From: Paracentrotus lividus
Taxonomy: Eukaryota; Echinodermata; Echinoidea; Camarodonta; Echinidae
Direction: 5' to 3'
NCBI GenBank assembly: GCA_940671915.1
Contig: CALNVZ010003432.1
Location: 8,468,263 to 8,532,262, forward strand
Length of the DNA stretch: 64,000 bases
Both the position numbers and the translations under genes were made by a program. Below, piece by piece: positions 1-14,089 of this stretch (within the stretch, counting starts at the first letter, position 1; every line of letters starts with the position of its first letter). The notes beneath the pieces were generated by a model. The model made no database searches, had not been told where the DNA came from, and saw nothing but the letters and a program-made list of their open reading frames with translations.

Positions 1-3000
1 AGTCATTAATATTCTAAGGAAACTATGGGTGGACAAATAGTCTAAATAAGCGTGCCTGGGCCAGTATTAAGCCACGAAAAGTGTGTACATGATTAAGGAC
101 GCCAAACAACAGAAAATTGAATATTTACAAAAAGATGGTAAGCCCCTTACCTTCAAGTGGGGCGCTACTCCAATTTCTCTAAATCACTTGAAATTGCAAG
201 AAGATGTTCTTAGTAAATTCTAAAGGGAACTAGGGTGGACAAAAGGGGCTTAATAGTAGTCCTGAGCCAGTATTAAGCCTCAGAATAAGGTGAACTAGGG
301 GTGGACAAATAGGGCTAAATAGTAGTCCTGAGCCAGTATTAAGCCTAGAAAAGGTGTACATGATTAAAGGGCGGAAGTAACCAAAAAATTGAATATTTTA
401 CAAAAATAATGGTAAGACCCCGTTCAAGTGGGTGGCGCTACTCCAATTTACCTCTAAATCATTTGACATTTTACAGAGATGTTCTGTATAATATTCTAAA
501 GGGAACTAGGGGTGGACAAATAGGTCTAAATAATCGTCCTGAGCCAGTATTAAGCCACGAAAAGGTGTACATGATTAAAGGACGCAAATAACAGAAAATT
601 GAATATTTTACAAAAATGATGGTAAGCCCCCCTTCAAGTGGGTGGCGCTACTCCAATTTACCTCTAAATCACTTGAAATTGCACAGAGATGTTCTTTATA
701 ATATTCTGAAGGGAACTAGGGGTGGACAAATAGGGCTAAGTAGTAGTCCTGAGCCAGTTTTAAGCCTAGAAAAGGTGTACAGGATTAATGGGCGGAAATA
801 ACCAAAAAATTGAATATTTTACAAAAATAATGGTATAAGCCCCCCTTCAAGCGGGTGGTGCTACTCCAATTTACCTCTAAATCACTTGAAATTTTACAGA
901 GATGTTCTTTATAATATTCTAAAGGGAACTAGGGGTGGACAAATAGGTCTAAATAATCGTCCTGAGCCAGTATTAAGCCACGAAAAGGTGTACATGATTA
1001 AAGGACGCAAATAACAGAAAATTGAATATTTCACAAAAATGATGGTAAGCCCCCCTTCAAGTGGGTGGCGCTACTCCAATTTACCTCTAAATTACTTGAA
1101 ATTGCACAGAGATGTTCTTTATAATATTCTGAAGGGAACTAGGGGTGGACAAATAGGGCTAAATAGTAGTCCTGAGCCAGTATTAAGCCTAGAAAAGGTG
1201 TACATGATTAAAGGGCGGAAGTAACCCAAAAATTTAATATTTTACAAAAATAATGGTAAGACCCCGTTCAAGTGGGTGGCGCTACTCCAATTTACCTCTA
1301 AATCATTTGAAATTGCACAGAGATGTTCTTTATATTATTCTGATACTTCCAAATTTTACCTCTAAACTCAACTATTGAAAATTGCAGGAGAGATGTTCTT
1401 TTAAAATATTCTAAGGAACTAGGGGTGGAAACAAAATAGGGCATAATAGTAAGTAGCCAGTTGTTTAAGCTAGAAAAGGTGTATCATGATTAATAGAGCG
1501 GGAAATAAACACAAAACATTTGAATATTTTTAACAAAAAAATGATGGTCAAGCGCCCCCTTCAGTGCGGTGCGTACTCCATTACCTCTAAATCACTTGAA
1601 CTTTTTTACAGAGATGTCGTTTAATGATAATTCTGAAGGGAACTAAGGTGGAACAAATAGGGGCTAATATAGTCTGAGCCATTATTACAGCCTAGAAAGG
1701 TGTACATGATTAAAGGAGCGGACAATAGAAAATATTGAATAATTTTACGAATAATGGTAGGCCTTTTTAGTGGGTGCGTACTCAATTAACCTCTAAATCA
1801 ATTGAAATTTTACAGAGATGTTCTTTTATGAATTCTGCAGGAACTAAGGGGTGGACAAATGGTTTATATAATCGCCCTGGGCATATTAAGCACGAAAGTG
1901 TACATGATTAAAGGACGGCAAGATAACGGAAATTGAATATTGTTACAAAAATGATGGTAAGCCTTCAAGTGGTGGCGCTATTTCCAATTTTTACCTCTAA
2001 ATCACTTGAAATTTCAGAGAGATGTTCTTTAAATATTCTGAAGGTGACCTACGGGGTGGAGCAAATGTCCTAAATAATCGTCTGGACAGTATTCTGCCCG
2101 AAAAAGTGTACATGATTAACGGACTCAATAAGTAGAAAATTGAATATTTAACAAAAATGATGGTAAACCCCCTTTCACGGGGGTGGCACTTCCAATTTCC
2201 CTCTAAATCACTTTGAAATTTTAAACAGAGATATTTCTTTATGATATTCTGAAGGGAACTAGGGGTTGGACCAATAGGGCAATAGTAGTAGAATGAGCAT
2301 TATTAACTAAAAAGGTTGTAATGATTTAAAGAAGCGGGAAATAGCAAAATATTGAATAATTTTACGAAAATAATGGTACGCCTATAAGGGGTGGCGCTAC
2401 TCCAATTTACCTCTAAATCAATTTGAAATTGTACAGAGATTTTCTTTATTGATATTTCTGAAGGAACTAGGGGTGGACAAATAGGGCTAAACAGTATGTC
2501 CTGGAGCCGTTTAGATTCCACGAAAAGGTGGTAATGATTAAAAGGACGAAAATACACAGAAATGAATATTTTACAAAAATGATGTAAGCCCCCCCTTCAG
2601 TGGTGTGGCGCTTTACCTCAATTTACCTCTAAATCACATTGAAATTGCAGAGAGATGTTCTTTAAAAATATTCTAAAAGGGAACTAGGGGTTGGACAAAT
2701 AGGGCTTAATAGTAGTGTCGAGCCAAGTGTTAAAGCTAGAAAAGGTGTACATGATTTAAAGGGGCGGAAAATACGCAGAAATTGAATATTTCTACAAAAA
2801 TGGATGGAAGTCCCCTTCAAAGTGGGTGGCGGCTAACTCCAATTACTTCTAAATTCACTGAAGATTTTACAGCAGATGTTTCTTTATGATATTCTTGAAG
2901 TGGGAACTAATGGGTGGACTAAATAGGCGCTTAAATATTATCTGAGCCATGTATTAAGCCTAGAAATAAGGTGTAACATGAAATAAAGAGAAACAGGAAA

Positions 3001-6000
3001 TAGTCAAAAATATTGAACTATTTTTACGATAAATAATGGTACGTTATCCTCCCTTTGAAGTGGAGGGGCGCTAATCTTCTCAATTTACCTCTAAATAATT
3101 GGGTAAATTTTTAATACAGAGATGTTCCTTTATGATTCTGAAGGAATAGGGGGTGGACAAATGGGTCTAAAATAATATCGTCCTGGGCCAGTATTCAACC
3201 AAGATAAGGTGTACATATTAAAGGGCTGGCAAATAATCCAAAATATTGAATATTTTACAAAAGATGGTAAGCCTACATTCAAGTGGGGTGCGCTACTACC
3301 AGATTTACCTCTAAATACACTTGAATTTTTACAGAGATGTTTCTTTATATCTTCTGGAAGGAACTAAGGGGTGGGACAATGGGTCTCAAATAATCGTCCT
3401 GGACCAGTATTTTACACGAATAAGTGTACATGATTAAAGGGCGGAAAATAAAAAAATTGAATATTTACCAAAAATGATGGTACGCCCCCCCTTTAAAGTG
3501 GTGGACGCTACTCCAATTTACCCTCTTTAAATTCAATTGAATATTTTACGAGAGATGTTTTTTATGATACTTCCTGAAAGGGAACTAGGTGGGTGGAGCA
3601 AATAGGGCAACAGTAGTCCTGAGCCAGTAATTAAGCGCGAAAGGTGTACATGATTAAAGGACGCAAATAAACAGAAAATTGAATATTTTACAAAAAATGA
3701 TGGTAAGCCCCCCCCCCTTACCCTTCAAGTGGGGGCGCTACTCCAATTTCCTCTAAATCACTTGAAATGCAGAGAAGATGTTCTTATAAATATCTTAAAG
3801 GGAACTAGGGTGACAATAGGGGCTTAATAGTAGTCCTGAGCCAGTTGTTAGCCTAGAAAAGGTTGTACATGATTAAAGGGCGGAATAATCAAATATTGAG
3901 ATAATTTTTACAAAAAAATGATGGTAAGCCCCCCTTTCAAGTGGTGGCGCTAGCAACCAATTTACTCCTTCTAAATACTTGAAATTTTAACAGAGATGTT
4001 CTTTATGATATTCTGAGGGACACTAAGGGTGGAGGGACAATGGGGCTAAATAGTAAGTTCTGAGCCATTATAAGCCTAGGAAAAAGGGTGTACATGATAA
4101 AGAGCGGATAAATTAGCAAAATATTGAATATTTTTGCGAAATAATGGTACAGCCCCTTTAAGTGGTGCGCTACCTCCAATTTTACCTTCTATATCAAATT
4201 TGGAAAATTTTAACAGGAAGGATGTATTGTTTATATTCTGAAGGGAATAGGGGTGGAGCAATAGGGCTGAAATTAGTAGTCCTGGCAAGTATAGCCTAAG
4301 AGAAAGGGTGTACATGGATCAAGGACGCGCGAATAACAGAAAATTGGATATTTTTCATAAAATGATGGGGTAAGAGCCCCCCTATTCAAAGTGGTGCGCT
4401 ACCTTAGGCCAATTTATTGCTAAACACTTTTGAAATTGCAAAAGAGATGTCTTATTAAAATATTCTGAAGGGAAGTAGTAGGGGTGGGGAAAGATAGGGC
4501 AATAGCTGTCGCTGAGCCAGTATTGAGCCTAGCAAAGGTGTACATGATTAAAGGGCGGAAATAACCGAAAATATTGAATATGTTTAACACTATAATGTAT
4601 AGGTAAACCCCCACCTTTAAGTGGGTGGTGCTAACATATTGCAATTTTACTTCTCTAAGTTGAAATTTGGAAATTTTTTACAGGAGATGTTTGCTTTTAT
4701 GAATTTCTGAAGGGAACTAGGGTGCGACAAATTTGTCAAATAATCGTCGGACTCAGTATTAAAGCTCACGAAACAGGTTGACATGATTAAAGGAGCAAAT
4801 TTAAAAAAACTGAAATCATTTTTTACATAAATATGGTAAACCCCCTCCTTTCAGTGGGTGGCGCTACTCCAAATTTCGCCTACTAAATCACTTATATTTT
4901 AACAGAGATGTTTTTATGATATTCGAGGGACTAGGGGGTGGACAAATAGGGCCCTAAAAGAGTAGTACTTGAGCCATTATTAAGCTAGAAAGGTGTACAG
5001 ATTAACAGAGGCCGGGAAAATACGCAAAGAATTTTATTGAAATTTACCGAAAAATAATGGTTTAGGGCTCCCTTTAAGTGGGTGGCGGCTATCTCCCTGA
5101 GATTTACCTCTAAAATCACTTGAAATTTACAGGAGATGTTTTATGATGGATTCTTGAGGGACTAAGGTGGAAGCATATGCAAATAGTAGTCCTGGAAATA
5201 GCCGTAGAAAAGTTGATACGATTAAAGAGCGGAATTAGGACAAAATGATACTATATACTGAAATAATGGTACGCCCCTTGTTAGAGTGGGTAAGTGGCCT
5301 ATCCAATTCCTCTAAATCAGTGGTAAGTTGTGTATCAGGGATTAATTCTTTATGATATTCTAAAGGGAATAGGGTTGGAGCAATGCTACCAATAGTTTAG
5401 TCTAGCAAGGTTTAAGCCTTAGAAAGTGTAGTCATGATTAAGGACGCAAATTAAACAGAAAATGAATTATTTTTCAAAATGTGTAAGCCCCCCTTCAAGT
5501 GGTGGGCTTATCCATTTACTTCTAAATCATTGAATTGCAAAGAGATGTTTCATAAAATATTCGAAGGGGAACTGGTGGACAAATAGGCTAAAAGTAGTCC
5601 TGAGCCAGTAAGCTAGAAAGGTTGTACATTGATTAAGGGCGGATAACCAAAATTTGAATATTTTACAAAATGTGTAGACCCCTTTAAGTGGGTGGTTGCT
5701 ACTCAATTTACCTCTAATCATTGAAATTACAGAGATGTTTCTAGATCGAAGGGAACTAGGGTGGACAAATGGGTCTAAATAATCGCCGGACCAGTATTAA
5801 GTCCACGAAAGGTGTACATGATTAGGATACGCAAATAAGAGAAAATGAAATATTTTTATCTTTATAAAATGATGGTAATATTTCCACACCGTTCAAGAGT
5901 GGTGATGGGGCGGTCTAGACTGTGTAGTCCAGATTTCACCAATCGTAATACTATGGAAAATTTACAAGAGATGCTTCTAATTATGGTATATCTGGAAAGG

Positions 6001-9000
6001 GAACTTAAGGGATGGACAAATAGGCTTAAAAGATAGTACTAGAATGAGCACAATTATAGCTTAAAAAGGTTACTATGATTAAAGGTGGGAAATAGCAAGA
6101 TATGTGAATATTTTTTTACCATAAGGATCACTTGGTGAAGGTGTACTCCTATAAGTTGGGTGGCGCTTACTCCCAATTTACCTTCTAAATAATTGAAATT
6201 GGGTACAGGAGATTTTCTTTATGATATAATGAAGGGATAGGGGTGGACAAATAGGGGCTAACAGTAGTCCTGAGCCAGTATTTTAGCCACGAAAAGGGTG
6301 TACATGATTAAAGGACGCATTAACAGAAAATGAATATTTTAAAAATGAATGGTAAGCCCCCTTCAAGTGGTGCGCTACTCCAATTTTTACCTCTATAATC
6401 ACTTGCAAATTTGTCAGGAGAAAATGGTTCTTTTAAAATATTCTAAAGGGAATAGGGGTGACAAATAGGGCTTAATAAGTAAGCCTGAGCAGTTGTTAAG
6501 CTAGAAAGGTTGTACAGATTAAAGGGCGGGAAATAACCAAGAAATTGATATTTTACAAAAAATGATGGTAGCCCCCGCTTTCAAGTGGGATGGCGCTACT
6601 CCAATTCTACCTCTAAATCACTTTAATTTTACCAGAGATGTTCTTTTATGATTATCTGAATAGGACTAAGGGTGGACAAATAGGGCCTAATAGTATGTCC
6701 TGAGCCATTTATTAGCCTAGAAAAGGGTGTACATGATTAACATGAGCGGAAATAGCAAATTGAATATTTTAACGGAAATAATGGTAACGCCCCCTTTAGT
6801 GGGTGGCGTCTACTTCAATTTAACCTTAAATCAATTGGAAATTACAGAGATGTTCTTATGAATTCTGAAAGGGAACTAGGGGTGGGACAAAATGGTTATA
6901 TACGCCTGGCCGTATTGCACGAAAGGGTGTACATGATTAAAGGACGGTGCAAATAACAAAAATTGAATATTTAAGCAAAAATGATGGTAAGCCCCCTCAA
7001 GTGGGTGGCGGCTACTCCACATTTACCTTAATCACTTGAAATTGCAGAGAGATGTTTTTAAAATTTCTGAGGGAACTAGGGGTGGACAAAATGGGTTTAA
7101 ATAATCGCTAGGACCAGTAATTTAGCACGAACAGGGTACATGATAATAGGGCGGAAATAACCAAAAATGAATATTTTACAAAATGATGGGTACGCACCCT
7201 TTAAGTGGGTGGCGCTACTTCCAATTTACCTCTAAATCAATTGAAATTTTACAGAGGGATTTCTTTATGATATCTGATAAGGGAATAGGGTGGGACAATG
7301 GGTCTCGAATAAATCGTACCTGGACCAGTATTAAGCCACTGAAGAGGTGTACATGATTTTAGAATATGGACGCAAGAATATGAAGAAGAAAATATAGAAT
7401 ATTTTTACTAATAAAGATGATGGATAGAAACCCCCTTCAAGGTGGGGGTGGGCGCTACTTCCAATTTTCCTCTAAATCATCTTGAAATTCTTACCAGAGA
7501 GTGTAGTCTTCTATGATCATTCTCGAAGTGGGAAACTAGGGTGGTGGACAAATTAGGTGCAAACTAGTATACCTGAGCATTATTAAGCTAGAAGGTGTAC
7601 ATGATTAAGAGGGAAATTAGGCAAGATATTGAATATTTTACGAAATAATCGGTCGCCATCCTATAAGTAGGTAGGCTCGCTACTTCTCCAATTTAGTTTT
7701 CTAAAATTCATGTGAAATTGCAGGGAGGATGTTCTTATAAAAATATTTCTGAAGGGGAACAGGGGTGGCAAATGGTCTATAATAATGGTCATGAGGACAG
7801 TATTTAGCCACGAAATAAGGTTTACATGATTTAAGGGCGGAAATACCAAAAATTGGAATATTTTACAAAAATATGGTACGCCCCTTTTAAGTGGGGTGGA
7901 GGCTACTTTCCTCCAATTTAACCTTAAAATCAAAAATTTGGAAATTACAGAGAATGTTTCTTTTGTATGATATTCTGATAGGGGAATCAGGGGTGACAAA
8001 ATAGGGTCTCCATAATCGTGCCTGGACTAGGTAATGTGAAAAGCCAACGAGAAGGTGTACATGAATTTGAGAAAGGACGGCAATATAGGAGAAAATTGTG
8101 AACATATTTTACAAAATGATGGTAACCCTTCAAGTGGGTGGCGGCTACTCCAATTTTCCCTTCTAAATTCACTGAATTTAACAGAGATTCTTTTCTGATC
8201 ATGCGGAAGGAACTGAGGGTGTGTGGGACAATATGGAAGGTGGGCTTAACGTCAGAGTACTTGGAGCCATTATTAAGCCTAGAAAGGTGTTAAAACATGA
8301 TAAGAGCGGAAAATAGCAAAAAATATTGAATATTTTACGAAAATAAATGGTACGCCCCCTAGTAAGTGGGTGGCGCTACTTCCAATTTACCTTCTAAATC
8401 TATGAAATTGTAGCAGAGATTCTATTCATTTTTATGATTATTGTCGTGAAGGGAACTAATGGGGTGGACAAATAAGGGCTAAACAAGTAGTATGAGCCAG
8501 TATTAAGCCAGAAAAGTTGGGTAACATAATTAATACAAGGGGGACGTCAAATTAACAGAAATTTGAATATTTTACCAAAAATGGAGGTAAGCCCCCCTTT
8601 TAAGTTTGGGTGGTGCTACTCTCCCAATTTACCTGCTAATACCATTGAATTACAGAGATTGTTCTTATGATAATTCTGAAAGGGAACTAGGGATGGACAA
8701 ATGGGGTCTAAATAAAGTCCTGATCAGTATTAGCACACTGAAGAAGTTTACAATGAATTAAAAAGGACGCAATGGAGGAAAAATTGAATATTTTAGCAAA
8801 AATGATGTATGTCCCTTTCCCATTGAAGTTGGTGGGTTTGGTCCGCTATACGTTTTCCCAATGTTCGCCTACTAAATTTCACTTGATATTTACAAGATGT
8901 TTCTTTATGATATTCTTGGAATTAAAGAATAGGGGGTGGAACAAATAGATTGGGCTAAATGATAGTATTGGGTGATCATATATTAAGCCTAGAAAGGGTA

Positions 9001-9340
9001 ATAGATTGAAAGAGCGGAAAATAGCAAATATTGAATATTTTACGAAATTTATGTGTTAGTAAGGTATTCGTCCCCTTTATAAAGTGGGTTTGGCGCTTAC
9101 TTTCAAATATTTACTCTTCTAGAGATCATCTTTGAAGAGTTTTAGCAGAGATGTTTTCGTGTTTAATGAATTAATATTGCTTGAGAAGAACGTTAAGGTG
9201 GGACAATAAGGCTAAGATGTTAGTCCTGAGCCATTATTAAGGCCTAGGAAAATGTGGGTACATGATTAAAAGGAGCGGAAATAGCAAAATATTGGGAATA
9301 TTGTTCGAAATTATGGTACGAGGAAACCGCCCTTTAAGTA
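1..9340. repeat. Tandem satellite array, about 211-bp monomer, first block
   Basis: The monomer contains recognisable blocks GGGAACTAGGGGTGGACAAA, CCTGAGCCAGTATTAAGCC, AAAAGGTGTACATGATTAAA and GTGGGTGGCGCTACTCCAAT. In the clean stretch (about 390-1,330) successive copies start near 409, 616, 828 and 1,039. Two variants alternate there, one with GGACGCAAATAACAG and one with GGGCGGAAATAACC, so the true period may be a dimer of about 423 bp. From about 1,345 onward the same blocks recur in the same order, but with single-base insertions and deletions every few bases. This is unlike natural satellite divergence and looks like raw long-read sequence. Open frames of about 60 codons in the clean copies are not supported as genes. 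Confidence 0.95.
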
Positions 9341-9765
9341 GTGGTGGGTCAGAGTCCACATTACTGCCCAATCTACCCACATCTTATATCAAAGTTGAGT
9401 TTTCATAGATGTTTCGTTAAGTACAGATTATTCGTGAAGAAGGAATTTTAGGGCGGTGTGTAATTGCCATTATACGCAGGGGCTTCAAGATACAGTATAT
9501 GTTGCCTTGGACAAGGAAAACACAAGGGTTATTGGCTAGAAAAAGCCTTGTATGTTATCAGGTGACGACTAAACCAATAGACTTTAGCAGATCGTGAGGC
9601 GAAACTACACGACAAAAAGAACGGAGAATATATGTAACATTAAACAAAGGAAGAAAGGTAAATGGAGTCTATTCATTGCCCCTCCCGCACTTCCAGAATC
9701 TAAGGGGTCCGCGGCGATCAAAACTATGAGAGAGACTCCTCGATATTCTTGCTAGTAAATCAACT
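9341..9765. other. Segment in the array with little satellite similarity
   Basis: Ordered monomer blocks fade near 9,340 and resume near 9,766. A few degraded pieces are arguable, such as TTGGCTAGAAAAAG resembling the TAAGCCTAGAAAAGG block. The stretch may be satellite read at very low quality or an unrelated insert. No gene is visible. Confidence 0.4.
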
Positions 9766-10240
9766 TGGGAAAAAATTGCAAAAAGGGATGTTCTTAAAAT
9801 ATTGAAGGGCTAGGGATACCAAATAGCTAAATATGTTAGGTCCTGACCAGTATTGAGGCCTAGGAAAGGTGTAGCATGGATTAAAGGCGGAATAATCCAA
9901 AAAATTGAATATTTTTAACAAATGATGGTACCCCCCCTTTAATGTGGGTGGTGGCTAACTCCATTTACCTCTAAATCAATTGGAATTTTACAAGAGATTT
10001 TTTATGATATTCTGTAGGAACTAGGGGTGGGACAAATGGGTCTAAATATGGTCTGGACCAGGTATTAAGTCAGAAAAGGTGTACATGATTAAAGGACGCA
10101 AATAAGAGTGAGATATTTTACAAAATGAATGTAACCCCTTCAAGTGGTGTGGCGGCTATACTTCCAATTCCCCTTAAATCACTTGGAAATTTTACAGAGA
10201 TTTCTTCTAGTATAATTCTGAAGGGGAATGGGGCTGGAAA
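9766..10240. repeat. Satellite array, short middle block
   Basis: About two error-rich monomers with the same ordered blocks (ending in forms of GTGGGTGGCGCTACTCC) lie between two non-satellite segments. Confidence 0.85.
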
Positions 10241-10985
10241 TGGCAAAGAGTAGTACTAGACAGTTGGTCAGATGGCGGAAGGCTCGACCTATAAATTCAT
10301 TGTAGAAAAGTGACGAGGAGGCAGTATCCTCAAGGACTGGATCTCGGTTCTCACTTATTGAGGTTCCAACAACAACAAGTACGTAGTAAAGTACTTGGAA
10401 GAATTACATGGTCAAATAATAGCAATAAGTCTCTTGGAAATAATTTAATTAAATCGGAAAATGGAGAAATGGCTACGACACACCCCACCATAGTGGGGCC
10501 TTGGGCAGGCTACTATCACTCACATTTTGGATAGAGATTCTTAATATTATAATTAAATAGTTCAAATTTGGAGAACTTCCGAACTCAGACGCTACACAAC
10601 TGAAGAACTCCTACGGTCACACATTAATGGTATGATAATTATTGACGAAAACACAGTTTAAGGGAACATAGGCGGGAGCTTGGGTCCGTACAAATTTTAG
10701 GGTTCACAACACGTCGAGATGGGCTAAAACACGCAGTGGATACCTGGAAGCAACAAGTATATTCTTTAAGACTTGTTCTTCACCACCTATCAAAAACAGG
10801 GGCTGCCATTACATGGTTAACTCTAATGTGAGGGAGGACATTCCATAATTCAACACCAGAATTTAGGGAATATTCCTCAAGCAGATAAAAATTTCTGGGA
10901 ATTCCAAGCAGCGTAGTACCATCCCCCTTTTTGCGATTGGAGTCTGGACAGGCATTAAATACTAAAGCACCGCCCTCCAAATCCT
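10241..10985. other. Non-satellite island inside the array
   Basis: About 740 bp lack the monomer blocks and look cleanly sequenced, in contrast to both flanks. On the minus strand, 10,777-10,980 is open and its conceptual product includes the string ELWNVLP. That weakly recalls the C-terminal tail of non-LTR retrotransposon ORF2 proteins, which often carry a WNSLP-type motif. No terminal repeats or catalytic motifs are visible. It could be a real insertion in the satellite or a misjoined piece. Confidence 0.4.
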
Positions 10986-13900
10986 TACTCTCTTAAAATC
11001 CAACTTTGAAATTGCAGGAGGGAAATGTTCTTAAATATTCCTAAAGGTAACTAAGGGGGTGGACAAATAGGTGGCCTAAATAGTCGTCCTGAGCCAGTGT
11101 TAATGCCTAGAAAAGGTGTAAATGATAAAGGGCGGAAATAACAGGAAAAATTGAATATTTTAACAAAAAATGATGTAAGCCCCTTCAAGTGGGTGGCCTA
11201 CTCCAATTTAACCGTCTAAATCACTTGAAATTGCTTACGAGATGTTCTCTTTATAGATATTCTGATAGGAACTAGAGGGTGGGACAAAATAGGGCTTAAT
11301 AGTAGCTCCTGAGCCAGTTAAGCCTAGGAAAAGTGTACATGATTAAAGGCGGAAATAACGCAAAAAATTGAATATTTTAACGAAAATAATGGTACGCCCC
11401 CTTTAAGTGGGTGGCTGCTACTTCCAATTTACCTCTAAAAAACACTATTGAATTTTACGGAGATGTTCTTTATGATATTTTGAACGGAACTAAGGGTGGA
11501 TCAAAAATGGGCTAAGTAATCGTCCTGGGCCAGTAACTTAGCCAGAAAAGGTATACATGATTAAGGAGCGGAACAATAAATGAACAATTGAATTTTTTAA
11601 CAAAATGATTGGTAACCCTCCTTCAGTGGGTGGCGCTTACTCCAATTTAACTCTAAATCCACTTGAAATTGCAGGAGAGATGTTTTTAAATATTCTGAGG
11701 GAACTACGGGTTGCAAAATTGGTCTAAATAGTAGTCCTGAGACCAGTATTATAGCCAGAAAACGGTGTACATATTAAAGGGCGGAAAAACAAAAAATTGA
11801 ATATTTACAAAAATATGTAAGCTCCCCCTTCAAGGGTGGCGCTACTCCAAATTTACCTCTAAAATAATTGAAATTAAACAGAGATGTTCTTTATTATATA
11901 CCGATACTTATAGGGTGGACACAATAGGGTTCAAGTATAGTCGCTGGACCAGTATTAAGCGAGAAAAGGTGTACTAGATTAAAGCGGACGCAAAAAGAAA
12001 ATGAAATAATTTTTACAAAATGATCGGTAAACCCTCTTAAGTGGGTTGGCGCTACTCCAATTATCCCTCTAAATCAACTTGAAATTGTACAGAGATGTTC
12101 TTTATAATTCTGAGGGAACTAGGGGTGACAAATTAGCGTGCTAAATAATGTAGTCCTGGCCAGTTATTAAGCTAGAAAAGGTGTGACTGATTAAAGAGCG
12201 GAAATAAGAAAATATGAATATTTTAAAAATAAATGGGTAGCCCCCCTTATAAGTGGGTGGGCTTACTATCCAATTATCTAATCAATGAAATTTTTACAGA
12301 GAGTGTTCTTTTAATATTCTGAAGGACTAGGGGTTGGACATGGGTCAAATAATGGTCCTGGCCAATTCCTTTTTTAGCCTAGAAAAGTGTACCATGATTT
12401 AAAGGCGGAAATAACAAATTGAATATTTATACAAAAATGATAGTAAGCCCCCCCCTTAAAAGTGGGTGGCGCTACTCCAATTACCTTTAAATCATTGAAA
12501 TTTTAACAGGAATTGTTCTTTATGATATTCGAGGAAACTAGGGTGAGACAAATGCCGGTCTAATTAATAGTCCTGAGCCAGTATTAAGCAGAAAATGTAC
12601 ATGAATTAAAGGCGCAAATAAAGACGAAAATTGAATTATTTTACAAAAATGATGGTAAACTCCTTCAAGTGGTGTGCGCGCTACTCCAATTCCACCTTAA
12701 TCACTTGAAATTTTTACAGAGGATGTTCTTTAGATATTTCAATGGAAGGGACTAGGGGTGGACAAATAGGTGCTAATAATCGTTATACTAGCATAAGCCT
12801 AGAAAAAGGTGCTACATGATTAAAGACTCGGGAAACTAGCAAAAATTCGTAATATTCTACGAAATAATGTAAGCCCCGCCCCCCTCCCCCACTAGTGGGT
12901 GTGGCGCTACTTCCAATTTTACCTCTAAATCAATTGAACTTGTAACAGAGATTTTCTTTATGATATTTGGAAGGGACTAGGTATCGCTACTCCAATTTAC
13001 CTCTAAATCACTTGAAACTTTACAGAGATATTCTTTATGATATTTTGAACGGAACTAAGGGTGGACAAATAGGGCTAAGTAATAGTCCTGAGCCAGTATT
13101 AAGCCTAGAAAAGGTGTACTAGATTAAGGAGCGGGAAAAAAAAAATGAACATTAATTTTTTACAAAATGATGGTGAGCCTACCTTCAAGTGGGTGGCGCT
13201 ACTCCAATTTACCTCTAAATCACTTGAAATTGCACAGAGATGTTCTTTATAATATTCCTAAGGGAACTAGGGGTAGACAAATAGGTTTAAATAATTGTCC
13301 TGGGCCAGTATTAAGGCAAGAAAAGGTGTACATGATTAAAGGACGCAAATAACAGAAAATTGAATATTTTACAAAAATAATGGTAAGCCCCCTTTTAAGT
13401 GGGTGGCGCTTCTCCAATTTACCTCTAAATCACTTGAAATTTTACAGAGATGTTCTTTATGATATTCTAAAGGAAACTAGGGGTGGACAAATAGGTCTAA
13501 ATAATCGTCCTGAGCCAATATTACGCCTAGAAAAGGTGTACATGATTAAAGTGCGGAAATAACAGAAACTTGAATATTTTACAAAAATGATAGTAAGCCC
13601 CCCCCTTCAAGTGGGTGGCGCTACTCCAATTCACCTTTAAATCACTTGAAAGTTTACAGAGTTGTTCTTTATGATATTCTGAAGGAAACTAGGGATGGAC
13701 AAATAGGTCTAAATTTAATAGTCGTCCTGAGCCAGTATTAAGCCTAGAAAAGGTGTACATGATTAAAGGGCGGAAATAACCCCAAAATTGAATATTTTAC
13801 AAAAATGATGGTAACTTCTCTTTAAGTGGTTGGCGCTACTCCAATTCACCTTTAAATCACTTGAAATTTTACAGAGATGTTCTTTAAGATATTCTCAAGG

Positions 13901-14085
13901 AAACTAGGGGTGGACAAATAGGTCTAAATAATCGTCCTGAGCCAGTAGTAAGCCTAGAAAAGGTGTACATGATTAAAGGACGGAAATAACAGAAAATCGA
14001 ATATTCTACGAAATAATGCTAAGCCCCCCCCCCCCCATGCCCCCTCCACCTTATGTGGGTGGCGCTACGCCAGTTCACCTCTTAA
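10986..14085. repeat. Satellite array, last block and array edge
   Basis: The block is error-rich to about 12,970. From there to about 14,050 clean monomers follow, with frames starting at 13,167 and 13,380 (213 bp apart). The array ends with a poly-C/CCTCC stretch and a final GTGGGTGGCGCTACGCCAG remnant near 14,060-14,080, then unique AT-rich DNA. Several junctions carry poly-C runs of variable length. Confidence 0.93.
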
Positions 14086-14089
14086 TATT

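Noticed and set aside
409..1224. Repeated 60-61 codon open frames in satellite monomers (also 13,167-13,562)
   Set aside because: They follow the monomer period, have no start context or known domain, and are lost in neighbouring copies; most likely a by-product of repeat composition.
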